A DNA stretch of 64,000 bases from Erysipelotrichaceae bacterium (GCA_030528645.1 JAUMYM010000001.1:122257-186256); one strand, 5' to 3'; positions 8,246-17,710 are shown, counted from the stretch's first letter. Notes: generated by a model from the sequence alone, not told the origin. Numbers and translations are program-made.

Positions 8246-9881
8246 ATTTAAACTGGATATTTGGGGTTTTACAACACTAGGTATTTTATTTCTTTATGCA
8301 TTATTCTTTGTATTACCTCTATGTAATATCCTATATCAAGCTGTTATCGATAAAACAACAGGTCAATTAACACTTGCTTATTTCTCAAAATTCTTTAGTA
8401 AGCAATATTATTTTTCTACCTTAATCAACAGTTTTAAAGTTAGTTTCTTTACGATGGTACTAGCCATTTGTATCGGTACCCCACTTGCCTACTTTTTTAC
8501 CATGTATAAAATCAAAGGTAAAAGAATCTTACAAATCATGATTATTCTAGCCAGTATGTCAGCCCCATTTATTGGAGCTTACTCTTGGATCTTATTACTT
8601 GGAAGAAATGGTGTCGTTACAAACTTCTTTAAAGGTTTAGGTATCAGTACTCCACCTATTTATGGCTTTGCAGGTATCTTACTTGTCTTTGTCTGTCAGT
8701 TATTTCCACTTATCTTCCTTTATGTACAAGGAGCTTTAAAAAATGTAGATAACTCCCTAATTGAAGCAAGTAAAAATCTAGGTTGTGAAGGTATTTCCCT
8801 ATTCTTTAAAATCATTGTTCCATTAGTAGTACCAACCATTTTGGCAGGTGGATTACTTGTCTTTATGCGTGCGATTTCAGACTTTGGTACACCAATGTTA
8901 ATTGGAGAAGGCTATCGTACATTTCCGGTGTTAATCTTTGGAGAGTTTATGAGTGAAGTAAAAGGTGATGACGGATTTGCCTCAGCCATCGCCATTGTGG
9001 CAATCCTTATTACAGCTGTGTTCTTCTTACTTCAAAAATATGTAAGTAATCGCTTCTCATTTACAATGAATGCCCTACATCCAATTGAAAGTAAACCATT
9101 AAAAGGATTAAAAAATATCTTAATTCACAGTTTTTGCTACATTGTAGTTGGCATTGCCTTTATTCCACAAATGTATGTGGTATATACATCCTTTAAAAAT
9201 ACCCAAGGCTTACTATTTGTTGAAGGACATTCTTTCAGAAGCTATGAATTAGCTTTCCAACGCTTAGGAAACACGATTGTAAATACCTTTAAAATACCGG
9301 GTATTGCCTTAGTATTGATCCTATTGTTTGCGATTTTAATTGCTTATCTTGTGGTAAGAAGAAAAAATGCTTTGACAAATACCTTAGATATTACAAGTAT
9401 GATTCCTTATATCATACCAGGATCAGTGGTAGGGATTGCCTTTGGAATTACCTTTAAAAATAAATTCTTCTCGATCAGTGGTTTATTATTAATGGTCATC
9501 GCCTTAGTCGTACGTCGTTTACCATATACGATACGTTCCAGTGTAGCCATCCTACAACAAATTCCACTTTCAATCGAAGAAGCAAGTATTTCATTAGGTG
9601 CAAGTAAATTAAAGACTTTCTTTAAGATTACTGTACCAATGATGGCTTCCGGTATTATTGCCGGAGCAATCCTTAGCTGGGTCACTTTAATTAGTGAACT
9701 ATCAACAGCTATCATTCTATACACAACAAAAACAAAAACATTGACCATTTCTATCTATACGGAAGTATTAAGAGGAAACTATGGTATTGCAGCGGCATTA
9801 AGTACCATCTTAACCGTATTAACCATTATTTCTTTATTGTTATTTATGAAGTTCTCAAAGAACAAAGAAATAACAATGTAA
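8229..9881 (+). CDS. ABC importer permease, fused two-domain (AfuB/FbpB-like)
   Basis: This 550-residue membrane protein has about twelve transmembrane helices in two homologous halves. Each half carries an EAA-type coupling loop: EASKNLGCEGISLFFKIIVP near residue 180 and EEASISLGASKLKTFFKITVP near residue 455. Two-copy permeases are the norm in the AfuB/FbpB family, so one polypeptide forms the entire channel. It completes the binding protein-ATPase-permease set. A strong terminator follows immediately, ending the operon. Confidence 0.92.
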   Translation: MKNNHKFKLDIWGFTTLGILFLYALFFVLPLCNILYQAVIDKTTGQLTLAYFSKFFSKQYYFSTLINSFKVSFFTMVLAICIGTPLAYFFTMYKIKGKRILQIMIILASMSAPFIGAYSWILLLGRNGVVTNFFKGLGISTPPIYGFAGILLVFVCQLFPLIFLYVQGALKNVDNSLIEASKNLGCEGISLFFKIIVPLVVPTILAGGLLVFMRAISDFGTPMLIGEGYRTFPVLIFGEFMSEVKGDDGFASAIAIVAILITAVFFLLQKYVSNRFSFTMNALHPIESKPLKGLKNILIHSFCYIVVGIAFIPQMYVVYTSFKNTQGLLFVEGHSFRSYELAFQRLGNTIVNTFKIPGIALVLILLFAILIAYLVVRRKNALTNTLDITSMIPYIIPGSVVGIAFGITFKNKFFSISGLLLMVIALVVRRLPYTIRSSVAILQQIPLSIEEASISLGASKLKTFFKITVPMMASGIIAGAILSWVTLISELSTAIILYTTKTKTLTISIYTEVLRGNYGIAAALSTILTVLTIISLLLFMKFSKNKEITM

Positions 9882-9884
9882 ATC

Positions 9885-9910
9885 AAAAGGGTGCATGCAC
9901 CCTTTTATTT
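9885..9910. terminator. Bidirectional terminator between the importer operon and the flavin oxidoreductase
   Basis: A perfect 22-bp palindrome (9885-9906, centre GCATGC) has A-rich and T-rich flanks on both sides. It overlaps the stop codon of the convergent gene, so both transcripts can end here. Confidence 0.8.
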
Positions 9911-10942
9911 TGTTTCAAAATGTTTACGTACAATTGGAGCTACTTCTAATCCAAATAAACGAATGCACTGCATCACTTGCTCATGTTTCATAGATCCAAT
10001 GGGAATATGTAACATAAAACGATCCATTTGTAAGGCTTCCATAATCTCAATGATTTTTTTCGCCACCGTTTTTGGACTACCTACAAACATAGCCCCTTGA
10101 TGAATTTCATATTGATATTGTTCCATTGTTAATGGTTTCCAATGTGGACGATCTTTACTAATGGTATCTACCAATGTTTTTGTAGGATAAAAATACTCTT
10201 GAATTGCTTCTTCATCACTACCAGCTACATAGCCCCAAGAATGCATCGCTACTTTTAATTGTTCATCTGTATAACCTTGGGCATAGCCAACTGTTTTATA
10301 AAGTTCAACACGCTCTTTAAATGCCAAAGGATTTCCACCAATAATGGCATAAGTAATCGGTAAACCAAGACGAGCAATTTTAACACTTGATTCTAAACTA
10401 CCACCACTTGCCACCCAAATAGGTAATTGATGCTTCGATCTTGGATAAACCCCTTTATGATCTACATCGTGCGTATGACTTCCCTTCCAATCTAAATACT
10501 CATGTTCATTAATCTTTAATAACATTTCTAACTTTTCATCAAATAAGGCTTGATAATCATGTAAAGAATATCCAAACAGATCAAAACCTTCTGTAAAAGA
10601 AGAACGACCAACCATAATTTCCGCCCTACCATTTGACACAGCATCTAAGGTCGCAAAATTTTGATAAACACGAATTGGATTATGCGTCGATATATTCGTA
10701 GTCGCACTTGATAATTTAATATGTTTCGTATTTCTTGCTCCTGCAGCTAAAACCATTTCAGGAACCGATACGGCAAAATCTTTGCGATGATGCTCCCCAA
10801 TTGCATAAATATCTAAACCCACTTCATCTGCCAACTCTATTTCTTCCACCAATTCTAAAATACGTTGTGCATGACTCACTATTTCACCAGTATGTGCAAT
10901 CGGTGTTGTTTCACCAAATGTAGAAATACCTAATTCAACCAT
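9905..10942 (-). CDS. LLM-class flavin-dependent oxidoreductase (luciferase-like)
   Basis: The 345-residue protein is a bacterial luciferase-like TIM barrel: MVELGISTFGE at the start, GLDIYAIGEHHRKDFAVS, then an IKLSSATTNISTHNP segment and GRAEIMVGRSSFTEGF, which match the flavin-binding strands of the family. These enzymes use F420 or FMN to oxidise aldehydes, alkanes or other small molecules. In Firmicutes the FMN form is usual but physiological substrates are rarely known. It is a single gene with a GGAGGG Shine-Dalgarno, convergent with the importer operon. Confidence 0.88.
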   Translation of the reverse strand: MVELGISTFGETTPIAHTGEIVSHAQRILELVEEIELADEVGLDIYAIGEHHRKDFAVSVPEMVLAAGARNTKHIKLSSATTNISTHNPIRVYQNFATLDAVSNGRAEIMVGRSSFTEGFDLFGYSLHDYQALFDEKLEMLLKINEHEYLDWKGSHTHDVDHKGVYPRSKHQLPIWVASGGSLESSVKIARLGLPITYAIIGGNPLAFKERVELYKTVGYAQGYTDEQLKVAMHSWGYVAGSDEEAIQEYFYPTKTLVDTISKDRPHWKPLTMEQYQYEIHQGAMFVGSPKTVAKKIIEIMEALQMDRFMLHIPIGSMKHEQVMQCIRLFGLEVAPIVRKHFETK

Positions 10943-11010
10943 AACTTACCCTCCATTCACTTCTATATCTCTATACTATCAAGAACCAATATCCTACGCA
11001 TGTACAATGC

Positions 11011-11044
11011 TTAAAAAAAGATTAGAATGAACTCTAATCTTTTT
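11011..11044 (-). terminator. Terminator downstream of the metG operon
   Basis: A 12-bp stem (AAAAAGATTAGA with TCTAATCTTTTT, loop of 6) is followed on the minus strand by a T-run. It closes the metG plus 126-residue-gene unit. Confidence 0.8.
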
Positions 11045-11084
11045 CTATAAAATATATAAGATATTATACTTATATCTATAACTA

Positions 11085-11465
11085 TTACTTTATCAATCGA
11101 TGAATCGTTTTTGCACGATGTATCTCTCGATTTGTAGAAACTGCACTTCTTACAAATCCCTTAATCCCCTTAGCACTAGGATCATGTTGATACACCTCTT
11201 TAATTAAACGATAGAAAATAAAATACTTCGTAAGTTTAACGAATAAGTTAATCTTTGGCTTTAACTTTCTTTCTACAATCTTCTCTTTTTCTTCCATAAC
11301 CAACAAATTGGCTTGGATGGTTGAAACCCCAGATTGTAATCCATTTACAAAATTCATCATCGTTTTTAACTTCTTTAAAAATAACACGATTACAACAAGT
11401 AAAGCACCGCCTACAACAAGATATGCCCAGTAACTATACTGACTTATGAAACGCAATACTTCCAT
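11085..11465 (-). CDS. Small single-pass membrane protein of unknown function
   Basis: The 126-residue protein has one hydrophobic helix at about residues 14-31 followed by a basic cytoplasmic region rich in Lys and Arg (KKLKTMMNFVNGL, ERKLKPKINLFVKL). I recognise no family. The ATG follows the metG stop codon without any gap (TAGATGG), so it is probably translated by reinitiation and co-transcribed with metG. It resembles small DUF948-like or accessory membrane proteins only in shape. Function is not assigned. Confidence 0.7.
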   Translation of the reverse strand: MEVLRFISQYSYWAYLVVGGALLVVIVLFLKKLKTMMNFVNGLQSGVSTIQANLLVMEEKEKIVERKLKPKINLFVKLTKYFIFYRLIKEVYQHDPSAKGIKGFVRSAVSTNREIHRAKTIHRLIK

Positions 11466-13376
11466 CTATCGAATCACACTTCCTACCGGTAAATCCTGTA
11501 CAAAGACAACTTCCATCTTGTCTTCTTTTACCCCTGCAAGAATCATACCCTCAGATACTTCCTTCTTTAATACTGCAGGCTTTAAGTTAATCACGACAAC
11601 TACTTTTTTATGAATTAAATCTTCTGGTTGATAACTTTGAGCAATACCTGAAACCACTTGACGAATTTCTCCCCCAATATCAATTTTAGAAATTAATAGT
11701 TTATCTGCCTTTGGATGTTTTCTGCATTCTATGATTTCTCCAACTACCATCTCAACTTTATTAAAGTCTTCAATCGTAATCTCTTCTTTTTGACTCACTT
11801 TTACTACTTCTTTTTGTAAATCGGCTTCAATCTTTTCCATCATCTCTTTTTCATCCATACGAGCAAATAAAATCTCCGGTTGCCTTGTTACTTCAAAGTG
11901 ATTATGAACTCCAAATTTACAATCTTCATATTGAATTGCCTCTGTCTGCAATTGCTTAAATATACGCGATGCTGTTTCTGGTAAAAAACTACTTAATAAA
12001 ATACTTGCCACACGAATCGCTTCTAATAGGTTAAATAACACCGTTTCTAAGCGATCTTTTTGCGCTTCCTCTTTTGCTAAAGACCAAGGTAGTGTTTCAT
12101 CAATAAACTTATTACATCTACGATATAAGTTATTAATATGTTCTAGTGTATCTTGTACCTTTAACTCATCCATACTATCACTACATAAAGTGATTGTATT
12201 GTTAACACATTGAATCAAATCTTCATCAAAGGAAGTAAGTACTTGTTTGTTACTTACATTACCATTGAAGTATTTATTCGTCATGGAAATCGTACGATTT
12301 ACAAGATTACCAAGCGTATTTGCTAAATCTGAATTAATACGTTCAATCATTGATTCATACGTTACTTTACCATCCGTTGCAAATGGCATTTCATGAAGCA
12401 TGATGTATCTTACCGCATCCGTTGTAAAATAACGCACTAAATCATCGGCATAAATAACATTCCCCTTCGATTTACTCATCTTACCATCACCAGCCAATAA
12501 CCAAGGATGACCAAAGATTTGCTTTGGTAATGGTATATCCAACGCCATTAACATAATTGGCCAATAAATGGTATGGAAACGTAAAATATCCTTCCCAATT
12601 AAATGCACATCCGCAGGCCAGTACTTCTTAAATAACTCACCATGATTTCCATCTGGATCATATCCTAAAGAAGAAATATAATTACTCAGTGCATCAATCC
12701 ATACATAAACAACATGTTCAGGATTAAAAGACACTGGAATTCCCCACTTAAACGATGTACGAGATACACATAAATCTTGTAATCCCGGTTTTAAAAAATT
12801 ATTAATCATTTCATTCTTACGACTTTCCGGTTGAATGAAATGCGGATGATCCTCAATATGCTTCATTAAACGATCTGCATACTTACTCATATTCATAAAA
12901 TACGCATCTTCGCTAGTAACCATAACCTCACGATTACAATCCGGACATTTCCCATCCACCAATTGACTCGATGTATAAAAAGACTCACAGTATTTACAAT
13001 ATAATCCTTCATACTTCCCTAAGTAAATATCACCTTGATCATAAAGTTTCTTAAAAATCTTAGATACGGTCTGTTTATGATTTACATCGGTAGTACGAAT
13101 AAAATAATCATAAGACGCATTCATTAAATCAAATTGCCCTTTAATTACACCTGCCACTTCATCTACAAAAGCCTGCGGTGTTTTATTCGCTTTTAACGCC
13201 TTCTCTTCTATCTTTTGCCCATGCTCATCCGTACCCGTTTGAAAAAACACATCATATCCACGCAAACGCTTATAACGAGCAATCGCATCCGCTAATACAA
13301 TCTCATAAACATTTCCAAAATGAGGCTTACCTGAAGTATACGCAATCGCCGTGGTAATATAAAACTTCTCTTTCAT
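11466..13376 (-). CDS. metG: Methionine--tRNA ligase
   Basis: This class I synthetase charges tRNA-Met. It shows the HIGH-equivalent PHFGN (residues ~15-19), a four-Cys zinc knuckle (CKYC and CPDC near residues 126-147), the KMSKS loop (DGKMSKSKGN near residue 300), an anticodon-binding helical domain, and a C-terminal EMAP/TRBD tRNA-binding domain (about residues 540-636). I start at 13376, where an AAGGAGGATAAC Shine-Dalgarno precedes MKEKFYITTAIAYTSG; an upstream 15-residue extension is not family-like. A TATAAT element at 13479-13484 drives it and leaves a leader of about 95 bases. No canonical T-box sequence is visible in that leader. Confidence 0.97.
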   Translation of the reverse strand: MKEKFYITTAIAYTSGKPHFGNVYEIVLADAIARYKRLRGYDVFFQTGTDEHGQKIEEKALKANKTPQAFVDEVAGVIKGQFDLMNASYDYFIRTTDVNHKQTVSKIFKKLYDQGDIYLGKYEGLYCKYCESFYTSSQLVDGKCPDCNREVMVTSEDAYFMNMSKYADRLMKHIEDHPHFIQPESRKNEMINNFLKPGLQDLCVSRTSFKWGIPVSFNPEHVVYVWIDALSNYISSLGYDPDGNHGELFKKYWPADVHLIGKDILRFHTIYWPIMLMALDIPLPKQIFGHPWLLAGDGKMSKSKGNVIYADDLVRYFTTDAVRYIMLHEMPFATDGKVTYESMIERINSDLANTLGNLVNRTISMTNKYFNGNVSNKQVLTSFDEDLIQCVNNTITLCSDSMDELKVQDTLEHINNLYRRCNKFIDETLPWSLAKEEAQKDRLETVLFNLLEAIRVASILLSSFLPETASRIFKQLQTEAIQYEDCKFGVHNHFEVTRQPEILFARMDEKEMMEKIEADLQKEVVKVSQKEEITIEDFNKVEMVVGEIIECRKHPKADKLLISKIDIGGEIRQVVSGIAQSYQPEDLIHKKVVVVINLKPAVLKKEVSEGMILAGVKEDKMEVVFVQDLPVGSVIR

Positions 13377-13478
13377 GTTATCCTCCTTAATACAAAAAAT
13401 GTAACAAAGAACACAATGCACGGTTTTCCACTACATTAAATGCAAAGTTACATCTCATACTCAACTTTATTTTTACTC

Positions 13479-13484
13479 ATTATA
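13479..13484 (-). promoter_or_regulatory. -10 element of the metG promoter
   Basis: A consensus TATAAT on the minus strand sits about 95 bases upstream of the metG ATG, in the gap after rsmI. The -35 is poor. Confidence 0.5.
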
Positions 13485-13525
13485 TCACAAAAAAGAAACG
13501 CAAAAATACAATTGTTAAAAATTTC

Positions 13526-14377
13526 TTAACTACGATTAAAATAACGCTGATAGACTTCATTTTTTGACAAACCAAAATCCTTTGCCACTGTTTTAATCGC
13601 AATACTTGTACTCATCCCTAAGGCAATATACTCCTCTACTTTGATATGAACATCCTTTAACAAAACATCTTTTTCATCTTCCTTGTTGTAACCCTCTACT
13701 ACTAAAACAAGCTCTCCCTTAACCTCTTGTAAATTATCTAATACTTCACTTACGGTTCCACGAATAAACTCTTCATGCTTCTTCGTTAATTCTCTGGCAA
13801 CACAAAGATAACGATCTCCTAGTGTTTCCTGCATTAATCTTAATGTTTTTAACAAACGATGCGGAGCTTCATAAAAAAGTAGAGTACAAGGATAATATTG
13901 AACCTGCTTTAACTCCTTCATCGCCTCATTCGTATTTGAACTTAAAAACCCCCAAAATAGATAAGGTTGACAACTTAATCCAGATGCAACCAAGGCATTG
14001 ATAGCTGCATTAGCCCCTGAAATAGGTACAACATTAAACCCCTCTTGAATGGCAAGCGCAACTACATTTAAACCCGGGTCACTAATCAAAGGATAACCGG
14101 CATCACTAATTATCGCTACATGTTTTCCTTGCTTTAATAAATTCACAATTCCTTTGCTGGATTGCTTCTCATTAAAATTATGATGACTGATTAAGTGCGT
14201 TGTAATGTCAAAATGTTGCAACAACTTCATAGAAGTGCGTGTATCTTCTGCAGCAATCACATCAACTTCATGTAAGATTTCAATAGCTCTTGGTGTTAAT
14301 TCATCTAAATTTCCAATCGGTGTCGCTACTAAATACAAAGTTGGAAGTTCATTCATAAAACTCTTTTGAATCTTCAT
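13526..14377 (-). CDS. rsmI: 16S rRNA (cytidine-1402-2'-O)-methyltransferase
   Basis: The 283-residue protein has the tetrapyrrole-methylase-like fold of RsmI: LYLVATPIGNLDELTPRA at the start, AAEDTRTSMKLLQHF, and the SAM-binding region AIISDAGYPLISDPG. A short C-terminal helix-turn-helix-like tail (LSKNEVYQRYFNRS) completes the family's usual length. The enzyme methylates the ribose of C1402 in the ribosomal decoding centre. It overlaps the upstream ricT stop by 4 bases (ATGA). An internal start (MNELPTLY at 14356) is possible, because the sequence before the first ATG has only a weak Shine-Dalgarno. The tmk-holB-ricT-rsmI order is common in Firmicutes. Confidence 0.95.
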   Translation of the reverse strand: MKIQKSFMNELPTLYLVATPIGNLDELTPRAIEILHEVDVIAAEDTRTSMKLLQHFDITTHLISHHNFNEKQSSKGIVNLLKQGKHVAIISDAGYPLISDPGLNVVALAIQEGFNVVPISGANAAINALVASGLSCQPYLFWGFLSSNTNEAMKELKQVQYYPCTLLFYEAPHRLLKTLRLMQETLGDRYLCVARELTKKHEEFIRGTVSEVLDNLQEVKGELVLVVEGYNKEDEKDVLLKDVHIKVEEYIALGMSTSIAIKTVAKDFGLSKNEVYQRYFNRS

Positions 14378-15213
14378 TGCTTTTTATCCGCCTTTTTAAA
14401 GATGCCATTGCTCATTAACTCATCAATCGTAATAAACTGTGCCATTTCACGATTTTCAAGCTTACATGTACCACCAATCACATTCATACTGGTAATACGA
14501 TACAAATTCCCTTCATATTCTACCTGACTATTTAACTTAGGAAGTCCTTTTCTTAACTCCTTATACGCTTCATCTTCAAACTTTAAACAACACTTTAACT
14601 TACCACATTGACCAGATAACTTGGGTATATTTAAAGCCAATAATTGATTCTTCGCGTGATTAATCGAAACGACATCAAAATTATCCATAAACTTTGAACA
14701 ACACATTTCGCGACCACAAACACCAATACCGCCAACCATCTTGGCCTTATCACGAGATCCAATTTGACGTAAATCAATACGCACATGAAAAATCGCTGCT
14801 AACTCTTTTAAAAGCTCACGGAAATCGACACGTTCATCAGCAATATACACAAAAGTAATCTTACTGCGATCTAAGGTATATTCTGCACTAATCAAATGCA
14901 TATCTAAATGCAATTTAGCAATCTCTTGAGCACAAATCTTCATTGCCTCTTTAGCATCTTCTAAATTCTTTTGATAATCACGACGATCTTGTTCATTGGC
15001 AATACGTAAAATAGGTTTTAAAGGAATATGATTCGTATGACTTTCTATATCACGTAAATCTGAAATCACTTCTCCTATTTCAAGTCCTCTTAATGTCTCT
15101 ACGACAACAAAATCACCATAGGTGATAGCTTCATCATTGGTACAAAAATTATACGCCTTGTTGGCACTTTTAAATTTAATTGATACAAAATACTTATATA
15201 CAATCTCTTCCAT
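14374..15213 (-). CDS. ricT: RicT/YaaT PSP1-domain protein
   Basis: The 279-residue protein has the PSP1 domain and the Cys pairs that ligate an iron-sulphur cluster in the B. subtilis RicAFT complex: CGREMCCSKF near residue 166 and CGKLKCCLKFE near residue 203. RicT partners with RNase Y to direct mRNA processing. The original name refers to a sporulation phenotype, but the gene occurs widely in non-sporing Firmicutes, so it does not imply sporulation here. It overlaps holB upstream by 20 bases and rsmI downstream by 4. No ricA or ricF gene is visible in this window. Confidence 0.93.
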   Translation of the reverse strand: MEEIVYKYFVSIKFKSANKAYNFCTNDEAITYGDFVVVETLRGLEIGEVISDLRDIESHTNHIPLKPILRIANEQDRRDYQKNLEDAKEAMKICAQEIAKLHLDMHLISAEYTLDRSKITFVYIADERVDFRELLKELAAIFHVRIDLRQIGSRDKAKMVGGIGVCGREMCCSKFMDNFDVVSINHAKNQLLALNIPKLSGQCGKLKCCLKFEDEAYKELRKGLPKLNSQVEYEGNLYRITSMNVIGGTCKLENREMAQFITIDELMSNGIFKKADKKQ

Positions 15214-16168
15214 TTTGTACTCCTTTCAATTTATAAATCATTTGATCAAATACCAAACGATAATCATAGACTTTATTTAACAAATCCTTGGTTTCTAATA
15301 ACACTAATATGGTATCGGAAACATTGGATACCTGTATTGGTTTACACATATCATTATACCACCCCAAAGAAGGATTCTTATCACTAGATATATCCTTTAG
15401 ACAAAGAATTGTAACATCTAAAAACCAACGAATGGCCTTAAGATCGATCTCTTTTTGTTTTTCATTACGATCTAAGATTTCATGGAAGGTAATTACTTCA
15501 AAATAATCCAGTTGTTCAAAGCCACACTCCATAAAACGCTTAAACATCATAAGACCAATTTGATAACTTTCTTCTTCCAATATACGTAAATCAAAATCAT
15601 GGGTGATATGAGCCAATACATAGGCATCAAAGGCATCCACCTTGGCATCGATATACTGTTGGTAAATCTCCTTTGCAGAAGCATGGAAAAATGGAATTAA
15701 TTGGCAACGAGACACAATCGTATTTAACAATTTATCAATCGAATCCACAATCAAAATAGCAGTTACATCACTACTTGGTTCTTCTAAAAATTTTAATAAA
15801 CTATTTAAACCTGAAAGCGAAGTATATTCTACCCCTTCAATGATATATACTTTTTGACCATAACGCTCTAAAGCCGTTAATGTAAATTGTTCAATAATAT
15901 GTTGAATATCTTCTTTCTTAATGGTTTGATCTCGACCATTTAAGTAAATCAAATCATTATACTTCCCTTGTTCAATACGCAAGGTATCCGTCGTTTCTTT
16001 TACATCTAGGGTTTTGCTACCAACAATAATCGCCTTAGCTAAAGCAATGGCATACGCATACTTTACAGCAGCACTACCACCATAAAACAAATAACTATGT
16101 GATACACGTTTATTTGATAAGCCATTGTTCAATGTCTGATAAGCAACGTGTTGATTACTTAGCTTCAT
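15194..16168 (-). CDS. holB: DNA polymerase III delta' subunit
   Basis: The roughly 324-residue protein has the clamp-loader fold: VSHSYLFYGG near the N-terminus (a degenerate Walker A, as in delta'), the segment YIIEGVEYTSLSGLNSLLKFLEEPS, and the SRC motif (IVSRCQLIPF). Delta' is the stator of the clamp loader that loads the beta clamp. I start at 16168 (MKLSNQHVAYQ), where a GGGGAT Shine-Dalgarno lies inside the tmk tail. The longest frame adds eight unlikely residues. It overlaps tmk by 14 bases and ricT by 20. Confidence 0.92.
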   Translation of the reverse strand: MKLSNQHVAYQTLNNGLSNKRVSHSYLFYGGSAAVKYAYAIALAKAIIVGSKTLDVKETTDTLRIEQGKYNDLIYLNGRDQTIKKEDIQHIIEQFTLTALERYGQKVYIIEGVEYTSLSGLNSLLKFLEEPSSDVTAILIVDSIDKLLNTIVSRCQLIPFFHASAKEIYQQYIDAKVDAFDAYVLAHITHDFDLRILEEESYQIGLMMFKRFMECGFEQLDYFEVITFHEILDRNEKQKEIDLKAIRWFLDVTILCLKDISSDKNPSLGWYNDMCKPIQVSNVSDTILVLLETKDLLNKVYDYRLVFDQMIYKLKGVQNGRDCI

Positions 16169-16787
16169 GAAGAATCCCCATAACCGCATCAAATGCCTGT
16201 TGGATCACTGCTTGAAGTTCTAATGAGGCATCAATACAAATCATACGATCTTGATACTTATCACAAATAATACGATAACCTTCATTTACCAATTGATAAA
16301 AGCTAAGACTTTCGGCATCTAAACGATCTTTATTTCCTCGATCATTGACACGATTTAAGCCTAAATCTTCACGTATATCTAAAAAAATCGTTTTGTCAGG
16401 AAAATACTGACCGATTGCAAAACGATTAATTTGATACACTTCTTCAATCCCTAACCCTCTTGCATACCCCTGATAGACAAGTGAAGAATCTACAAAACGA
16501 TCACAAATAATAATTTTACCTGCATGTAACGCCGGAATAATCTTTTCCGCTAAATGTTGTGCACGACTTGCCGCATAAAGCAAAGCTTCAGTACGATAAT
16601 CCATCGCTGTATTTTTCGGATTTAAAATAATATCACGGATTTCTTCCGCAATTTCAATTCCACCTGGTTCTCTTGTATAAATACAATCATATCCTAAGGA
16701 TACTAATGCTTCATAAACGGCTTTACTAACCGTTGTTTTCCCACTACCATCCGGCCCCTCAAATGTTATAAATATTCCCTTGTTCAT
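16155..16787 (-). CDS. tmk: Thymidylate kinase
   Basis: The 210-residue kinase phosphorylates dTMP to dTDP. It has the P-loop GPDGSGKTT (residues 11-19), the DRF/DRY-type motif CDRFVDSSLVYQG, REPGG near residue 40, and a LID region RGNKDRLDAES. Length and motifs are normal. It is first in the tmk-holB-ricT-rsmI unit, with an AGAGGT Shine-Dalgarno and a TAAAAT -10-like element in the short gap after the upstream terminator. Confidence 0.95.
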   Translation of the reverse strand: MNKGIFITFEGPDGSGKTTVSKAVYEALVSLGYDCIYTREPGGIEIAEEIRDIILNPKNTAMDYRTEALLYAASRAQHLAEKIIPALHAGKIIICDRFVDSSLVYQGYARGLGIEEVYQINRFAIGQYFPDKTIFLDIREDLGLNRVNDRGNKDRLDAESLSFYQLVNEGYRIICDKYQDRMICIDASLELQAVIQQAFDAVMGILHEAK

Positions 16788-16829
16788 ATAATACCTCTTT
16801 AAAACTTAACCCTATTTTATCATAAGTTA

Positions 16830-16858
16830 AATAAAAATAGCCAATGAACTTGGCTATT
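16830..16858 (-). terminator. Terminator of the queT unit
   Basis: A 9-bp stem (AATAGCCAA with TTGGCTATT, loop of 5) is followed on the minus strand by TTTTATTT. It overlaps the stop codon of the 105-residue gene. Confidence 0.8.
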
Positions 16859-17174
16859 AAGATAGTGATCCTTTATTTATTTTTGGCATTAATTTTGCTT
16901 CAATCGCTTCAATCAAACGATTTCTTAATTCTTCAAATTCCTCTTGAGTTAATTCAAGATTTTCAGCACCAATGACATTAATCTCTTCAGGATTTATAGG
17001 AAAACGTTCCGCAACTACTTGATCAAATATAGCATTCTCCATATGCAAATATTGATCATAAGCCATAATAACATAAGACTCTAATTCATCTTCATCTGTA
17101 ACAATCAATGGCTTACCAAATTCAATTTTTTTGACATCTTCTTTGAAGTTTAAATCCTTGATCTTAATTTTCAT
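16857..17174 (-). CDS. Small acidic protein, antitoxin-like N-terminal half (hypothetical)
   Basis: The 105-residue protein is acidic and lacks membrane helices. The section KPLIVTDEDELESYVIMAYDQYLHME resembles the core of Phd/YefM antitoxins (a strand, a turn, then a Y-x-x-L/M helix). No toxin gene is adjacent and the match is only visual. The C-terminal half is a Glu-rich helix. It starts 14 bases after queT with a GAGGAGAG Shine-Dalgarno, so it is co-transcribed and should share control by the preQ1 riboswitch. Function unknown. Confidence 0.65.
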   Translation of the reverse strand: MKIKIKDLNFKEDVKKIEFGKPLIVTDEDELESYVIMAYDQYLHMENAIFDQVVAERFPINPEEINVIGAENLELTQEEFEELRNRLIEAIEAKLMPKINKGSLS

Positions 17175-17188
17175 TGTATTCTCTCCTC

Positions 17189-17710
17189 TTACATTATTTT
17201 ATGTAAAATCTTACTTTTATCAATATAGTTTAATAATGGTACCCCTATTATAACACAAGCTATAAATTGACCAACAAAAACTGCACTACCAAATGTAATA
17301 AAACCTACAAATAAACTTTGAGGCATAATTACATAAGCCAATTCAGCACCAATAATCAACGCATTGATGACTACCGGCATCATAACAGAAATAACAGGCA
17401 CTCCCTTTACTTTATGATTTCTATAATAAATAGACAATAAGCATGCCACAAAGGTTGCGGCTGTTCCGATAAAGACATCGGCATACCCCAATGGATTGAT
17501 GCCTAACATCGCTCCAAATAGATTGGTTAAACCACATCCCAATGTGATACCCACAATGGTAGATGGGGCTAGTATTGGTAACAACGTCAATGCTTCCGCA
17601 AAACGAATTTGGATGTTACCAAAGGTCAATGGCGCAATTGCCAATGAAACGGCAGTATATAATGCGGCAATAATCGCACTATATACCATAGTTTTAACAT
17701 TAATTTTCAT
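17189..17710 (-). CDS. queT: QueT-family queuosine-precursor transporter
   Basis: The 173-residue protein has five or six transmembrane helices and the QueT family pattern (AIIAALYTAVSLAIAPLTFG, then IQIRFAEALTLLPIL). QueT is the substrate-specificity subunit of an ECF-type importer for queuosine precursors such as preQ1 and works with shared EcfAA'T energising components. None of those is in this window. The preQ1-I riboswitch immediately upstream supports the assignment. Queuosine is made in tRNA anticodons, and salvage would spare the cell de novo synthesis. Confidence 0.92.
   Translation of the reverse strand: MKINVKTMVYSAIIAALYTAVSLAIAPLTFGNIQIRFAEALTLLPILAPSTIVGITLGCGLTNLFGAMLGINPLGYADVFIGTAATFVACLLSIYYRNHKVKGVPVISVMMPVVINALIIGAELAYVIMPQSLFVGFITFGSAVFVGQFIACVIIGVPLLNYIDKSKILHKIM

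Noticed and set aside
13377-13480. Possible T-box leader upstream of metG
   Set aside because: The leader has GTGG and CCGTG segments around AAAA, but no standard T-box core (GGUGGNACCGCG), no stem I features and no terminator before metG. Only a weak resemblance.
16857-17174. Toxin-antitoxin pair suggested by the Phd/YefM-like section
   Set aside because: No toxin-size partner gene adjoins it, and the similarity is only to a short generic pattern.
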